NCBI RefSeq assembly: GCF_000165735.1
Contig: NZ_GL538181.1
Span: 1-58,297, forward strand
Length of the DNA: 58,297 nucleotides
Direction of reading: 5' to 3'
From: Megasphaera micronuciformis F0359
Lineage (GTDB): Bacteria > Bacillota > Negativicutes > Veillonellales > Megasphaeraceae
Of the stretch, positions 21,714 through 31,697 are shown one piece after another (the first letter of the stretch is position 1; every line of letters begins with the position of its first letter). Below the pieces are notes generated by a model that saw only the letters and a program-made list of their open reading frames with translations, was not told the DNA's origin and did not search any database. Position numbers and translations under genes: made by a program.

Positions 21714-21741
21714 ATCATATCAAACCGCCGTCCAAAGTCAA
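21714..21741 (-). promoter_or_regulatory. promoter of the ydbC-like gene
   Basis: Minus strand TTGACT (21736-21741) and TATGAT (21714-21719) with a 16-base spacer lie before the ydbC-like gene. Confidence 0.5.
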
Positions 21742-21758
21742 TAAAGAAACTCCGATTT

Positions 21759-22610
21759 TTAATGAGACGAGCCTTTTTTCGAAAATAATCCGCCATGTGC
21801 TTCCTGTATGTCAAAGATGGAAACAAAGGCATTCGGGTCGACTTCATTCACCGTGTCGCGCAATTGCATAACTTCCAATCGGGATACGACACAGTAAAGA
21901 ACCCACATCTTATGTCGCGCATATGCCCCTTCACCGTGTAACAATGTAACACCGCGATGCAGTTCACGCGTAATGACTCGCGATACTTCCTCATCCTTTT
22001 TGGTCACTATAAGTACGCCCTTCATTTCATCCAACCCGTTGGATACGACATCAATAGTCTTGTAAGCAATAAAGTACGCAATAAGAGAATACATGGCGCT
22101 GTTCCACGAAAAGACGAAGCCCGATACACCGAGAATGAAGAAGTTAAAGAACATAATAATTTCACCTACCGAAAAAGGCAGGCGACGGTCACCGATAATG
22201 GCCAACATTTCCGTACCGTCCAAAGAACCGCCGAAGCGAATAATAAGGCCTACGCCGACACCTATAATAATCCCGCCGAAAACAGTGGACAAAAAAGGAT
22301 CCTTCGTTGCCGCCTCTAAGTGCATATAGTCAACGACGCGGCTCCATATGGCCAACCATAAAATGGAATAGAGGGAAGCGATGGTAAAACGAGCCCCGAT
22401 TTTTTTATAGCCTAAATACAAAAACGGTATGTTTAAGACAACGATAAAGGTCGAAAAGGAAAGGTTTGTCAAGGCCGCCGCCATCAATGAAATGCCGACA
22501 ACGCCACCGTCAATAACATGGTTAGGCGTTAAAAACACGTCCAGTCCCAATGTATAGATGAGTGCGCCGAATGCCAAGGCCACGGCTTTCGTAATATATC
22601 TGGTTACCAT
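21759..22610 (-). CDS. YitT family membrane protein
   Basis: A 283-residue membrane protein with about five to six N-terminal helices (VALAFGALIYTLGLDVFLTP, GGVVGISLMAAALT and others) and a soluble C-terminal DUF2179 domain (KGVLIVTKKDEEVSRVI ... GEGAYARHK ... DPNAFVSIFDIQEAHGGLF). YitT proteins are widespread in Firmicutes and their transport role is unknown. ATG 22610 is preferred (AAGGA six bases upstream) and overlaps the end of the previous gene by seven bases. Confidence 0.88.
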   Translation of the reverse strand: MVTRYITKAVALAFGALIYTLGLDVFLTPNHVIDGGVVGISLMAAALTNLSFSTFIVVLNIPFLYLGYKKIGARFTIASLYSILWLAIWSRVVDYMHLEAATKDPFLSTVFGGIIIGVGVGLIIRFGGSLDGTEMLAIIGDRRLPFSVGEIIMFFNFFILGVSGFVFSWNSAMYSLIAYFIAYKTIDVVSNGLDEMKGVLIVTKKDEEVSRVITRELHRGVTLLHGEGAYARHKMWVLYCVVSRLEVMQLRDTVNEVDPNAFVSIFDIQEAHGGLFSKKGSSH

Positions 22611-23020
22611 GTCTTTTTCCTTTCCCGTACATATCTGAGCCCGATAATCCAAGCTACAAAATCGTCTACCGGTTCAGGCGGATATTGCCATGATGTCGGC
22701 ACAAACTTTCTCCACCCCTTACGCGGTGTATACTGCCAATAGAGTTTACGTCCTTCGACGGTCGTGAATTTTTCATTAACATATGAAAAACTCACTTCGT
22801 CATGCCCTTCGCCGATCCATGACTTAACGAGATTCCCCAAGCTTTCGTGACGAGTCCCGTCCCCCATAACTACCGACTTCAGTGCTCCCGAATCGTAACA
22901 CTCCTGTACGTATTGCAACAGGGACTGAGTAGGAATAATTCGCTTTTCTTTCAGTTCTCCGTCTTCATGAACCAGTGCCACTCCCGTTTTTACAGATCCC
23001 GGGTCAATAGCTAAAATCAC
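22604..23020 (-). CDS. RNase H-fold protein (YqgF/RuvX-like)
   Basis: A 138-residue protein opening ILAIDPGSVKTGVALVHEDG, the first strand and acidic Asp of the RuvC/YqgF fold. Middle and late acidic residues (VNEKFTT, PVDDFVAWIIGL) could complete the metal site. It is shorter and different from the main RuvX nuclease of 16S rRNA processing, so substrate is uncertain. Its start is four bases after DUF3084 and its end overlaps yitT. Confidence 0.7.
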   Translation of the reverse strand: MILAIDPGSVKTGVALVHEDGELKEKRIIPTQSLLQYVQECYDSGALKSVVMGDGTRHESLGNLVKSWIGEGHDEVSFSYVNEKFTTVEGRKLYWQYTPRKGWRKFVPTSWQYPPEPVDDFVAWIIGLRYVRERKKTW

Positions 23021-23023
23021 GGC

Positions 23024-24265
23024 TTACCTCCTGTTCGGCTCAACACGAATTTCAATACGCAAAGGTCCGGCCGTAAAGATATTCTGAGTCGTAACGGCTC
23101 GCAACGTAAGTCCCGTATTTCCGTAGGCCTTCATACGGGAAATGGTGTCAAACATTTCGACGGCCGTCAACGCCCCTACGTTACCGCTCAAAGGATCGGG
23201 CAGGATTCCGTCAGCCTGAGCACTGCGATTGACATTATGCAGAAAATGCAGGAGTTGTAATTCCGTTCCGCTCTCAATTTCTTCACTTGTAAAGTATTCC
23301 GTATATACTTCTCTGCCCCGATTATAAACCAGGTTATTATCATATACATTTACATGTACCAAAGCGGGCTCACCCGTAATGATATTTCCGGCAGCCGTAA
23401 CGCGAATCAGTTTACTAGCCTTGGGAGAGTTGCTGAGTTCCTGTACGGTTCGCTCAAACTCGTCAGGAGAAATGTAAAGCAATACGGCTTTTTCATCCGT
23501 AATGTTAAGGCGTTGGCGAATCATATTGTTAATATTCACCATAATACCGCTTAGCTGTGACCTTGTTTCATCCTGAGACTGACCGGCTGTCAAGACGGAA
23601 CTGGAAAGAACTTCGCCTACGCGAAAGAGTACCGTTCCCTCACGAACAGTCAGCATGGATTCATTCAACAAGCGGTTCCGTTCATCCAAAGCGGCAACTG
23701 TCTTTGTTAATCCCGCTTTCGTATGTTCAAGCTCCTCGATTTCTCCCTGAGCCGTCGCCAAGTCCGCATGAACCTGATTAAAGGCCGTCTGAACAATCCC
23801 CAGCTGAGCCGAAGCATCGTCTCGCGCCGCCTGAACCTGCTCCAAGTCCAACAGAGTCAGTCGCAAACGATCGTTGGCTCCGTCCAATTGTTCTTCCTGA
23901 GAAGCCAACTTCACTTCATTATCAGCCAATAAGTCATTTTTTTCCTGCATTTCTCTGGCCAACTTATCCGCCTCGGCTAAAAGTCGATCTCTCTGCTCTT
24001 CCAACACATGCTGTTGTTGGCGCAACTTATTCATACCGAAAAGAGCTACTCTGGCATTTTCCGATAAGACGGACATGACACCCAAGGTAACAACGGCAAT
24101 GCTGATACCCGTCATGATAGTAACCAAGATGGAAGTATACTTAGGGCGTAAGCCCATCAGTTTTATTTTTCTTTTGCCGACCTTAGAACCTATTTTATCG
24201 CCTAAATAGGCAATAAGTCCGCCCATAACGGCAAGAACAATCAACATAAACCAGCCCGACTCCAT
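23024..24265 (-). CDS. DUF3084 membrane-anchored coiled-coil protein
   Basis: A 413-residue protein. Two N-terminal membrane helices (FMLIVLAVMGGLIAYL and SILVTIMTGISIAVVTLGVM) flank the KVGKRKIKLMGLRPKYT motif. Residues about 75-190 form a long coiled coil (many Q, E, R, L), then a mixed domain. This is the DUF3084 layout; function unknown, probably envelope-associated. ATG 24265 has GGAGGGG about nine bases upstream. First gene of a three-gene operon with the RNase H-fold and YitT genes. Confidence 0.85.
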   Translation of the reverse strand: MESGWFMLIVLAVMGGLIAYLGDKIGSKVGKRKIKLMGLRPKYTSILVTIMTGISIAVVTLGVMSVLSENARVALFGMNKLRQQQHVLEEQRDRLLAEADKLAREMQEKNDLLADNEVKLASQEEQLDGANDRLRLTLLDLEQVQAARDDASAQLGIVQTAFNQVHADLATAQGEIEELEHTKAGLTKTVAALDERNRLLNESMLTVREGTVLFRVGEVLSSSVLTAGQSQDETRSQLSGIMVNINNMIRQRLNITDEKAVLLYISPDEFERTVQELSNSPKASKLIRVTAAGNIITGEPALVHVNVYDNNLVYNRGREVYTEYFTSEEIESGTELQLLHFLHNVNRSAQADGILPDPLSGNVGALTAVEMFDTISRMKAYGNTGLTLRAVTTQNIFTAGPLRIEIRVEPNRR

Positions 24266-24315
24266 CAAACGCCCCTCCTTCCGATACAGATTCTCAAATC
24301 ATTTCATAATGTCTT

Positions 24316-24321
24316 ATTATA
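24316..24321 (-). promoter_or_regulatory. extended -10 promoter of the DUF3084 operon
   Basis: Minus strand TGATATAAT (extended -10, TATAAT at 24316-24321) lies about 50 bases before the DUF3084 start. The -35 is poor. The rest of the 260-base gap up to 24489 holds only a weak long-range stem (AAAGAGAAC / GTTCTCTTT, about 24426-24480). Confidence 0.45.
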
Positions 24322-24484
24322 TCATATTTTTACAATGTATCGAATTACCTACACCGCACATTTTGACGAATCCCCTTCATATTTCCGTCTGAATTTTACT
24401 TGAAACAACGTTTCCTAAAGACCTCAAAGAGAACCCACTCCTTCACCTACACATAAAAAGTTCGCATAACGTTCTCTTTTATTA

Positions 24485-24529
24485 TACAAAAATTGTGTTA
24501 CCTCCCGACTAAGAAGGTAACACAATTTT
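24485..24529. terminator. terminator after lptF/G
   Basis: AAATTGTGTTACC pairs with GGTAACACAATTT (about 24490-24502 with 24516-24528), T-rich on both strands. It ends the LPS export operon and could work in both directions. Confidence 0.7.
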
Positions 24530-25623
24530 TAACGAGATTTTTTATAGATAAGCCATATACCGGCAATTCCCGTAATTACGTCGGGAAGAAATGCCGCTAC
24601 GTACGGAGGGATACGCCCCCCGTTTCCCAAGGCATTGGAAATTGTCATAATGCTGTAGTAAATAAAAATAACAATGACACTGATACCGAATCCGATGGAT
24701 GAGCTGCCTCTTTGCTTTTGCAAACCCAGAGGCGCACCTACTAAGGCACAAACCAAACTGGCTAAGGGCATAGAAAAACGATTGAACAGCTCGACTTTCA
24801 TCTTATTCGTATCTACGGAATTATTGTCGAGGACCTTAATCTGCTCCTTCAATTCGCGAATAGTTAATTCATCCGGCTTTTTCTGCGATTCAGCCATCTT
24901 ATTAGGTTTCTGAGAAATTGGCAGGGTCTGATGGTTGAACGTCATGGTTCTTGTTACCTGCTGTTCATCTCCGCCTGAAAGATCGTAAATAATTCCCTTG
25001 TGCATAATCCATTTATCGCCGTCCCATTCAGCATAGTCGGCTTTTTCGACACGTGTCAGTACATCATTATCAAATTCCTGCACCGTCAAATCCTTCAAGC
25101 GTTTTTCCTGGCCGTCATATTGGCGCGCATACATGAGGCTGGAAATATCGGATCCTTTTACGTTTTTCAGAATTATATGATCCTGTGTAGTCGGCTGAGC
25201 CCCGGCCTTCACTTCCTCATTTATAATGCGATTATACGCATTGTTCGCCTTCGGCACGACGAACTCGTTAAAAGCCGTTGTCCCTAAAGAAATACACAAG
25301 GCCGTGATAAAAATGGGCATAGCCAAGCGAGGAAAGTTCTGACCTCCCGACCGCATGACAATGATTTCACTGGCTGCCGACATTCTGCCGAAAGCCATTA
25401 AGGACCCCAGCAGCACGGACATGGGAAAGGTAATGACAATAATGGAAGGCAAAGCCAATACTAAAATTCGAAAAGCCGCCCACATGGACGCCCCGTATTG
25501 ATTGATTAAGTTGGCAATTCTATACAGAGTTCCTGTACCGACAAAAACGCTCGTAAACGCACAGACACCGAAAAGAAAGGGGCCTATAAACTCTTTTAAT
25601 ATATATTTATCAAGTATTCTCAT
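24529..25623 (-). CDS. lptF: LPS export permease LptF/LptG
   Basis: A 364-residue YjgP/YjgQ-family permease. The N-terminus (LDKYILKEFIGPFLFGVCAFTS) and three or more helices before and after a periplasmic jelly-roll domain (about 140-260) fit. Only one permease gene is present, while proteobacteria have the LptF/LptG pair; it may form a homodimer, or a second copy is elsewhere. It would extract LPS from the inner membrane with LptB. Confidence 0.85.
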   Translation of the reverse strand: MRILDKYILKEFIGPFLFGVCAFTSVFVGTGTLYRIANLINQYGASMWAAFRILVLALPSIIVITFPMSVLLGSLMAFGRMSAASEIIVMRSGGQNFPRLAMPIFITALCISLGTTAFNEFVVPKANNAYNRIINEEVKAGAQPTTQDHIILKNVKGSDISSLMYARQYDGQEKRLKDLTVQEFDNDVLTRVEKADYAEWDGDKWIMHKGIIYDLSGGDEQQVTRTMTFNHQTLPISQKPNKMAESQKKPDELTIRELKEQIKVLDNNSVDTNKMKVELFNRFSMPLASLVCALVGAPLGLQKQRGSSSIGFGISVIVIFIYYSIMTISNALGNGGRIPPYVAAFLPDVITGIAGIWLIYKKSR

Positions 25624-25643
25624 CTTATTTATCCCCCGACGTC

Positions 25644-26363
25644 TTACATGGTGAAGTCTTCACCTAAATAGTTTTTCTTCGCCACTTCGTTTTCCGCTAT
25701 TTCCATCGGTGCGCCTTCAAGGAATACCTTGCCGTCAGCCAGCAAGTACGCCTTATCGACAATACGCAACGTTTCTCTCACGTTGTGGTCCGTAATAAGA
25801 ACACCCATGCCTCTTCTCTTCAAATGACTGATTATACCCATAATATCGTTGACTGCCAAGGGATCGATGCCGGCAAAAGGTTCATCGAGCAAAATAAACG
25901 CCGGGTCCATACACAGACACCGTGCAATTTCCACTCGCCGCCGTTCACCGCCGGACAATTGAATCCCTAAGCGATCACGCAACTTTGTAATGGAAAACTC
26001 TTCCATGAGCGCCTCTGCCTTGGCACTTTGTTCCGCCTTGGTAAGTTTCGTCGTTTCCAACATGGCCAGCAAGTTATCCTCTACCGTCAATTTACGAAAA
26101 ATCGACGCTTCCTGCGGCAAATAGCCGATTCCTTCATGGCCGCGTATATGTACGGGCTGCTGAGTAATATCCGTATCGTCAATACGAATCGTTCCCGACG
26201 AAGGCTTTTCAATGCCTACTATCATATAGAAGGTCGTCGTCTTTCCCGCCCCGTTAGGACCGAGCAATCCCACTACCTGTCCCTGATCAACACGAATAGA
26301 CACTCCGTTAACTACATTACGACCGTTATAGGTTTTAACCAAATCATTTGTCTGAATATACAT
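25644..26363 (-). CDS. lptB: LPS export ATP-binding protein LptB
   Basis: A 239-residue ABC ATPase. Walker A GPNGAGKTTTFYMIVG, signature LSGGERRRVEIARCL, Walker B FILLDEPFAGIDPL and switch His in LITDHNVRETL are intact, all in LptB-specific form. It energises LPS extraction together with LptF/G. Stop of lptA to its start is 18 bases. Confidence 0.94.
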   Translation of the reverse strand: MYIQTNDLVKTYNGRNVVNGVSIRVDQGQVVGLLGPNGAGKTTTFYMIVGIEKPSSGTIRIDDTDITQQPVHIRGHEGIGYLPQEASIFRKLTVEDNLLAMLETTKLTKAEQSAKAEALMEEFSITKLRDRLGIQLSGGERRRVEIARCLCMDPAFILLDEPFAGIDPLAVNDIMGIISHLKRRGMGVLITDHNVRETLRIVDKAYLLADGKVFLEGAPMEIAENEVAKKNYLGEDFTM

Positions 26364-26381
26364 GAACTCTCCTCAAAATGC

Positions 26382-27110
26382 CTAGTTGGTCGGTACGATA
26401 ATGAGTGTCGACCGACTCATGGCCTGAGCCGAATCATCGGCCAGACGGATTTGAATATTATCACCGTTCAGGCTGCTGCCGTTTTGCGTTGCGTGCACAT
26501 CACCGAAAAGGTTGATAACACCGTCATTTACGCCGGGTGTTTGGGTATACTCCGCCTTATTCGCATAAGCGGATAAGTTATCCTTCGGCGATTCAATATG
26601 AACACTACCCGTACCGACTGCCAGAATTTTCTTGGTCCAGGCATCGATACGATCAGCCCACATTTGCGACCCCTGAGCTTCCATATAACCGTTACCCGTT
26701 ACGATACCGTAGTCCTGATCCAAGTAATATTCGACCTGGTCGCCGTTCAATTTACGATCACCGTATATGCCGCGAACATCACCGGTAGCTACGACATAAT
26801 TTTTATTCGTCGAATGTAATTTTTGTGCCGTTACATGCATATCCGGCTGTTCCACCGTAACGCCGCCGTCCAAATCGGCTTCGGCCGTCTTCAAATTATA
26901 CATAGCGGTAGCTCCGGTCATAGTCGCATTATCCCGTACGATGACAACATTTCCCTTAGCCGTAGCTACCTGCGTTTTGCCGTCATACTGTAACTGATCG
27001 GCTGTTACGGAAATGGCCGGCTGAGGTGCGGCTACCGTCGACAGCGAAGGTACGGACACGGCAGTTGCAGCCAGTAAGACTGCACAAGTATATATCCATG
27101 TTTTTTTCAT
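26382..27110 (-). CDS. lptA: LPS transport periplasmic protein LptA (OstA)
   Basis: A 242-residue protein with a signal peptide (KKTWIYTCAVLLAATAVSVP) and repeated OstA strands (ISVTADQLQYDGKTQVATAKGNV split in two, YNLKTAEADLDGGVTV, YYLDQDYGIVTGNGYME). It forms the beta-jellyroll bridge that carries LPS across the periplasm. Somewhat longer than the E. coli protein (185), which is usual in this phylum. Confidence 0.85.
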   Translation of the reverse strand: MKKTWIYTCAVLLAATAVSVPSLSTVAAPQPAISVTADQLQYDGKTQVATAKGNVVIVRDNATMTGATAMYNLKTAEADLDGGVTVEQPDMHVTAQKLHSTNKNYVVATGDVRGIYGDRKLNGDQVEYYLDQDYGIVTGNGYMEAQGSQMWADRIDAWTKKILAVGTGSVHIESPKDNLSAYANKAEYTQTPGVNDGVINLFGDVHATQNGSSLNGDNIQIRLADDSAQAMSRSTLIIVPTN

Positions 27111-27113
27111 TCT

Positions 27114-27662
27114 CTATTCCCCCTTGGTAATACGGGCATGACCGGTAAGCGTTACTGCATTAAGTGCCGCGTTGGCCGTAAATGAATCGGCACTCAAGTC
27201 GGTCTGATCGGCACGTGTAATTACGACTTTACCGCCTGTTATTTCACGAGTATCCATATTATAGTATACACTCCCGTCGGTCTGCAACGAATCTCCCTGA
27301 TCCGTATGCGCTTCCAGAGGGGCCTTAAGCTCAATCGTTTTTCCGTTTCTATCTACAATGCCCTGGTCGGCCGTAATCGTCAGTTGAACTCCGTCATCAC
27401 TCACAAAAGTCCCCGTGGGTTTTACAAAGTAGACCTTGCCAGAATCGGGATCAACCAGGATTTTGTCGGCCGTTAAATGCCAGACCAACTTTCCGTCACG
27501 CTTTTCTTCCAGTTCCGATCCGTCAAACTCAACAAAACGCTCCGTATTGACTTCCGCCGGCTTTTCTCCCTCACGCAAAAGAGGAATCAATACGGCGGCA
27601 AATAAAAGGATGAAGGCCCCTACAATCAGCGGCAACTTATATTTTTGAATCCGTTGTATCAT
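27114..27662 (-). CDS. lptC: LPS export protein LptC
   Basis: A 182-residue protein with one N-terminal membrane helix (LPLIVGAFILLFAAVLIPLL) and an LptC-type jellyroll (DGSELEEKRDGKLVWHLTAD, GVQLTITADQGIVDRNGKTI). It connects LptBF/G to LptA. Its start overlaps the acyltransferase end by four bases (translational coupling). Confidence 0.87.
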   Translation of the reverse strand: MIQRIQKYKLPLIVGAFILLFAAVLIPLLREGEKPAEVNTERFVEFDGSELEEKRDGKLVWHLTADKILVDPDSGKVYFVKPTGTFVSDDGVQLTITADQGIVDRNGKTIELKAPLEAHTDQGDSLQTDGSVYYNMDTREITGGKVVITRADQTDLSADSFTANAALNAVTLTGHARITKGE

Positions 27663-28576
27663 ATGCCTTCCTGTCCTCCTTCAGTCTGAAGTGCCGTCAT
27701 TTCCTCCGGTTTCGTGCTCCAACGATGCTGGAACCACAACCATTCTGTCGGATGTTCTCTAATAAATTTTTCCGTAATAATCGCCGTTTGCTTCGTCAAT
27801 TCTGCAATATCCCGCTCTTTATCACCCGTATCTTCAAAGTAAATCGGCTCTCCAATATAGACGCGATTACGATGGTTTTCATCATGATACGGGAAAATCG
27901 GCACGATAGGGGAACGAAATTGGCGAGCAAAAAGAGCAATTCCTCGAGGTGTCGAAGCCAGTTGTCCGAGAAATTCCTGCGGCACACCGTCAAAACCGCC
28001 ATCCTGATCGGCAAGAAAACCGAGAATTTTTTTCTTCTTCAAAGCTCGAGCTGCAATAATCATTTCATTCCCGCCTCGAGCAAAGACTTCCAAACCCATG
28101 CGTTCACGATTTTCATTCAAAAACCGTGTAACCGAATCATTGGGCTGATTTTTTACAATAGTAGTTGCCGGGTATCCGTATAAAGCCAAAGAGGCTCCCA
28201 TCCATTCCCAGTTTCCCAAGTGACCCGTTAAGGCAATAACACCCTTATTTTCTTCCAAGGCTCTTTCAAGTATATCCGGCTGATCCAAGGTTACATACCG
28301 GGAAATACAATCCTTATTCAGACGAGGGGTATATAAGATTTCCATTAATGCCTGACCCAAGTTGGCAAAAACGCCGTCAATAACCGCAACGGCTTCCGCC
28401 TCATCGCACTTAAGCCCGCGCATGACATGAAAAATACCTCGATTGCGTTGTTTCTTCAGGAGTCGTCCCGCAACGGGTCCCAATTTTCGTCCCCATTTGA
28501 CAATTGTATCGTAAGAAAAGAGGCATACAAATCTTCCGATAGCCCTTACTGCATGGTACTGCCAATTTTTTAACAC
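27659..28576 (-). CDS. lpxL: lipid A lauroyl/myristoyl acyltransferase
   Basis: A 305-residue member of the LpxL/LpxM (HtrB) family that adds secondary acyl chains to Kdo2-lipid A. The HX4E motif is TGHLGNWEWMG near residue 120. An N-terminal amphipathic/hydrophobic segment (AIGRFVCLFSYDTIVKWG) anchors it to the membrane. Only one such gene is in the cluster. LpxL versus LpxM cannot be told from sequence. Confidence 0.85.
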   Translation of the reverse strand: MLKNWQYHAVRAIGRFVCLFSYDTIVKWGRKLGPVAGRLLKKQRNRGIFHVMRGLKCDEAEAVAVIDGVFANLGQALMEILYTPRLNKDCISRYVTLDQPDILERALEENKGVIALTGHLGNWEWMGASLALYGYPATTIVKNQPNDSVTRFLNENRERMGLEVFARGGNEMIIAARALKKKKILGFLADQDGGFDGVPQEFLGQLASTPRGIALFARQFRSPIVPIFPYHDENHRNRVYIGEPIYFEDTGDKERDIAELTKQTAIITEKFIREHPTEWLWFQHRWSTKPEEMTALQTEGGQEGI

Positions 28577-28596
28577 TCTAACGGACGCTCCTTTCT

Positions 28597-29127
28597 TTAT
28601 TGTTTAAGCTCGTTCTTACCGCCCTTATAAGCAGCAATAACATCGTCCAACTGTTTCCGAGCCTCCAAAATGTATTCACAAAACTCTCGAACCGCCCCGT
28701 GACCGCCCGGATTGTCCGATACCCAAAGGACCGCTTCCCGTACCTGCCGACATGCATCCTGAGGAGCACCGCTGAAACCGACAGCCGCGATTACAGGCAA
28801 ATCGTTAATATCATCGCCCATGTAGGCAACCTCTTTTTCAGTGACTTGAGCCTTCTCACACAACTCGGCCAAGCCTTCTTTTTTATATGACGATCCTTGT
28901 ATTACGTAGGTAATTCCTAAGTTTTCAGCCCGTTTAGCCACGCTTTGCGATGAGCGACCCGTAATAATGGCAGTGCGCAAACCGGCTGCCTTAACCATAG
29001 AAATACCCATGCCGTCACGGGCGGAAAAGGCTTTCATACAATCACCGTTCGCACCGTAGTACAGAGTTCCGTCCGTAAATACGCCGTCTACATCGAAGGC
29101 AACTACCTTAATATGTTCCGCCTTCAT
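28597..29127 (-). CDS. kdsC: 3-deoxy-D-manno-octulosonate 8-phosphate phosphatase
   Basis: A 176-residue HAD phosphatase. FDVDGVFTDGTLYYG (DxDxT/V), AIITGRSSQSV and YMGDDINDLPVI are its motifs, and the short cap-less size fits KdsC. It releases free Kdo. Its ATG shares a base with the kdsD stop (TAATG). Confidence 0.93.
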   Translation of the reverse strand: MKAEHIKVVAFDVDGVFTDGTLYYGANGDCMKAFSARDGMGISMVKAAGLRTAIITGRSSQSVAKRAENLGITYVIQGSSYKKEGLAELCEKAQVTEKEVAYMGDDINDLPVIAAVGFSGAPQDACRQVREAVLWVSDNPGGHGAVREFCEYILEARKQLDDVIAAYKGGKNELKQ

Positions 29128-30098
29128 TAAACGACACCTTGACGCAATAAGTCCGTCAAATGAATCATACCCGTAACCTTATCGTTTTCATCAATAACCG
29201 GCAATACCGTAATCGGTCGCGGCTGATTTTTTTCCATAATATGTAAGGCTTCGGCAGCCAATTTATCCTGAGAGATCCGTCGGGGGTTCTTAGTCATCAT
29301 GGCATCTACAGGCCACTGTAAGAAATTAGACCCCGTTTCCAGACCGCGTCGTACATCACCGTCCGTAACCAGACCGGCCAAAGTACCGTCTTCACGCGTA
29401 ACGGCTACGGCACCCAATCCCTTTTCCGTCATCATAAAGAGCGCATCCTGAACCGTACTTTCTTCACCGATAACAGGATTATCCACACCCTTATGCATAA
29501 CGTCTTTTACTGTTAAAAGCAATTTTTTACCCAAAGCTCCGCCGGGATGGAATACAGCAAACTGATCCTTCGTAAAGTTGTGCGCCTGTAAGAGGGCTAC
29601 TGCCAAAGCATCACCGAGGGCCAAGGCCACAGTCGTACTGGTAGTCGGAGCCAATCCCAAGGGGCAGGCTTCTTTCTCTACTGTCACATCAAGAACGATA
29701 TCGGCCGTTTTTGCCAACGTTGAGTTCATATTTCCTACAACGGCAATCAGTTTGGGACCGATACGTTTTAAGGACGGCAATATATTCAGGATTTCCGTCG
29801 TTTCTCCGCTATTAGAGAATGCCAACACCGTATCATCAATAGTTACCATGCCCAAATCACCGTGAATCGCCTCGGCCGGATGAAGAAAAAAGGCCGGCGT
29901 TCCCGTACTGGCTAAAGTAGCCGCCACCTTACGGGCTATATGGCCCGATTTCCCCATACCCGTAACGATAACACGTCCCCGAGATTCGAAAATCATATTG
30001 ACGGCATTGACAAAGCGCTGATCCAATGTAGGTATCAGGCGTTCTATTCCTGCCGCTTCCACACGGAGTACTTCTCTTGCTTCTTCCAATATATTCAT
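29127..30098 (-). CDS. kdsD: arabinose-5-phosphate isomerase
   Basis: A 323-residue enzyme that turns ribulose-5-P into arabinose-5-P, the precursor of Kdo. A SIS domain (RVIVTGMGKSGHIARKVAATLASTG split, FSNSGETTEIL) takes up residues 1-180 and two CBS domains the rest. ATG 30098 fits GAGGTG upstream. The next gene starts with a one-base overlap. Confidence 0.92.
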   Translation of the reverse strand: MNILEEAREVLRVEAAGIERLIPTLDQRFVNAVNMIFESRGRVIVTGMGKSGHIARKVAATLASTGTPAFFLHPAEAIHGDLGMVTIDDTVLAFSNSGETTEILNILPSLKRIGPKLIAVVGNMNSTLAKTADIVLDVTVEKEACPLGLAPTTSTTVALALGDALAVALLQAHNFTKDQFAVFHPGGALGKKLLLTVKDVMHKGVDNPVIGEESTVQDALFMMTEKGLGAVAVTREDGTLAGLVTDGDVRRGLETGSNFLQWPVDAMMTKNPRRISQDKLAAEALHIMEKNQPRPITVLPVIDENDKVTGMIHLTDLLRQGVV

Positions 30099-30125
30099 AT
30101 GGCACACACCTCACGTATGAATCGA

Positions 30126-30959
30126 TTACATAGCCGTTTCGGTACTCTTTGCGACAATGGAATGAATAGCAACCATATCACGCAAAACGCCTTCGACTTG
30201 GGATAAATACAGTGAATTCGGTCCGTCGCTTAAGGCTTCAGCAGGATTGTCATGCACTTCCATAAAGACCCCGTCAATCCCCGATCCGGCTGCCGCCCGG
30301 GCAAGATTACCGATAAATTGTCGCTGTCCCGTAGACTTCGTACCGCCACCGCCGGGAAGCTGTACGCTGTGTGTAGCATCAAATACAACGGGATAGCCGA
30401 AGGATCTCATAATGGGAAAGCTACGCATATCGACAACCAGATTATGATATCCCATAGTCACGCCGCGTTCTGTAAGCATGAGATTTTCATTGCCCTTATG
30501 GAGGATCTTTTGAACTACATTTCCCATGTCTTCAGGAGCCAAAAACTGTCCCTTCTTAACATTTACGCACTTTCCTGTTGCCGCCGCCGCTTCAAGCAAA
30601 TCCGTCTGACGGCACAAGAATGCGGGGATTTGCAAAATATCCAAGACCTCCGCCGCTTTTTCGACCTGTTCCACTGCATGAATATCACTAACGACGGGAA
30701 CATTCAATTCTTTTTTGATATGCCCCAGGATTTTCAAGCCTTCTTCCAGGCCCGGTCCGCGGTAAGACGTGAAAGATGAACGGTTGGCCTTATCAAAAGA
30801 TGCCTTGAATACATAAGGCAGTCCCAATTTTTCACAAATCTTCTTCATCTCCCGGCCGATATTCAAGGTGCGTTCCGGGTCTTCTATGACGCAAGGTCCG
30901 GCCAAGACGAATAAAGACGACCCGTCAAGGACCGTATTTCCTACTTTAACAGATTTCAT
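30126..30959 (-). CDS. kdsA: 2-dehydro-3-deoxyphosphooctonate aldolase
   Basis: A 277-residue TIM barrel that condenses arabinose-5-P with phosphoenolpyruvate to Kdo-8-[36 protein letters not shown] and [18 protein letters not shown] (split) are typical. Its ATG overlaps the kdsB stop (ATGA). Confidence 0.95.
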   Translation of the reverse strand: MKSVKVGNTVLDGSSLFVLAGPCVIEDPERTLNIGREMKKICEKLGLPYVFKASFDKANRSSFTSYRGPGLEEGLKILGHIKKELNVPVVSDIHAVEQVEKAAEVLDILQIPAFLCRQTDLLEAAAATGKCVNVKKGQFLAPEDMGNVVQKILHKGNENLMLTERGVTMGYHNLVVDMRSFPIMRSFGYPVVFDATHSVQLPGGGGTKSTGQRQFIGNLARAAAGSGIDGVFMEVHDNPAEALSDGPNSLYLSQVEGVLRDMVAIHSIVAKSTETAM

Positions 30960-31696
30960 CAAACCTTCTCCTTAGCAAAATACTCTCTGACTCGATCTAC
31001 GTCTTCAGGCGTATCTATGCCGATAAACGTATGTGTTGTTTTAATAACTTTTATCTTATATCCGTTTTCCAATACACGCAACTGTTCGAGAGATTCCGTC
31101 GCTTCCAACGGGGTTACTTCCATATTCGCATATTCGAGCAAAAAGGCTCGTCGGTATGCGTAAATCCCTATATGCTTATACGGGCCGTGTTGTACCGTAT
31201 AGTCGTGCCGCGGGTACGGAATCAGGGAGCGGGAAAAATACATGGCTTCGTCCCGCTTATTGACAACGACCTTAACAGCTCCCTTATCATCATACTCTTC
31301 AGGCTGCAAGGGCGTAGCTACCGTAGCCATTTGCAAGTCTGCATCTTCTTCAAAGGCTTGACAAAGCGCATCGATGACTTCCGGTGCAATTAGCGGTTCA
31401 TCTCCTTGAACATTAATGACCACATGGGCATCCTTATAGTGTCCTACCGCTTCAGCTAAGCGGGCTGTACCGTTTTCATGATTCTTATCCGTCATAACCG
31501 CTTGACCGCCGAAGGACATGACCTTGTCATAAATTCTCGGGTCATCGGTAGCCACAACGGTCCCCGACGTTTTTGTCGCCTTACAAGCCTGTTCATATAC
31601 TCGCTGAATCATCGGTTTGCCCGCTAAATCGATTAAAGGTTTACCGGGTAATCGCGTCGATGCGAATCGTGACGGGATTATGCATATAAATTTCAT
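30959..31696 (-). CDS. kdsB: CMP-Kdo synthetase
   Basis: A 245-residue nucleotidyltransferase that activates Kdo with [23 protein letters not shown] near the start, NVQGDEPLI and [17 protein letters not shown] are the landmarks. ATG 31696 has GGGAGG six bases upstream. One base separates it from lpxK. Confidence 0.95.
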   Translation of the reverse strand: MKFICIIPSRFASTRLPGKPLIDLAGKPMIQRVYEQACKATKTSGTVVATDDPRIYDKVMSFGGQAVMTDKNHENGTARLAEAVGHYKDAHVVINVQGDEPLIAPEVIDALCQAFEEDADLQMATVATPLQPEEYDDKGAVKVVVNKRDEAMYFSRSLIPYPRHDYTVQHGPYKHIGIYAYRRAFLLEYANMEVTPLEATESLEQLRVLENGYKIKVIKTTHTFIGIDTPEDVDRVREYFAKEKV

Positions 31697-31697
31697 T

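Noticed and set aside
24426-24483. Long-range stem AAAGAGAAC / GTTCTCTTT as an RNA gene
   Set aside because: Nine base pairs around a 37-base loop, with no promoter or further pairing.
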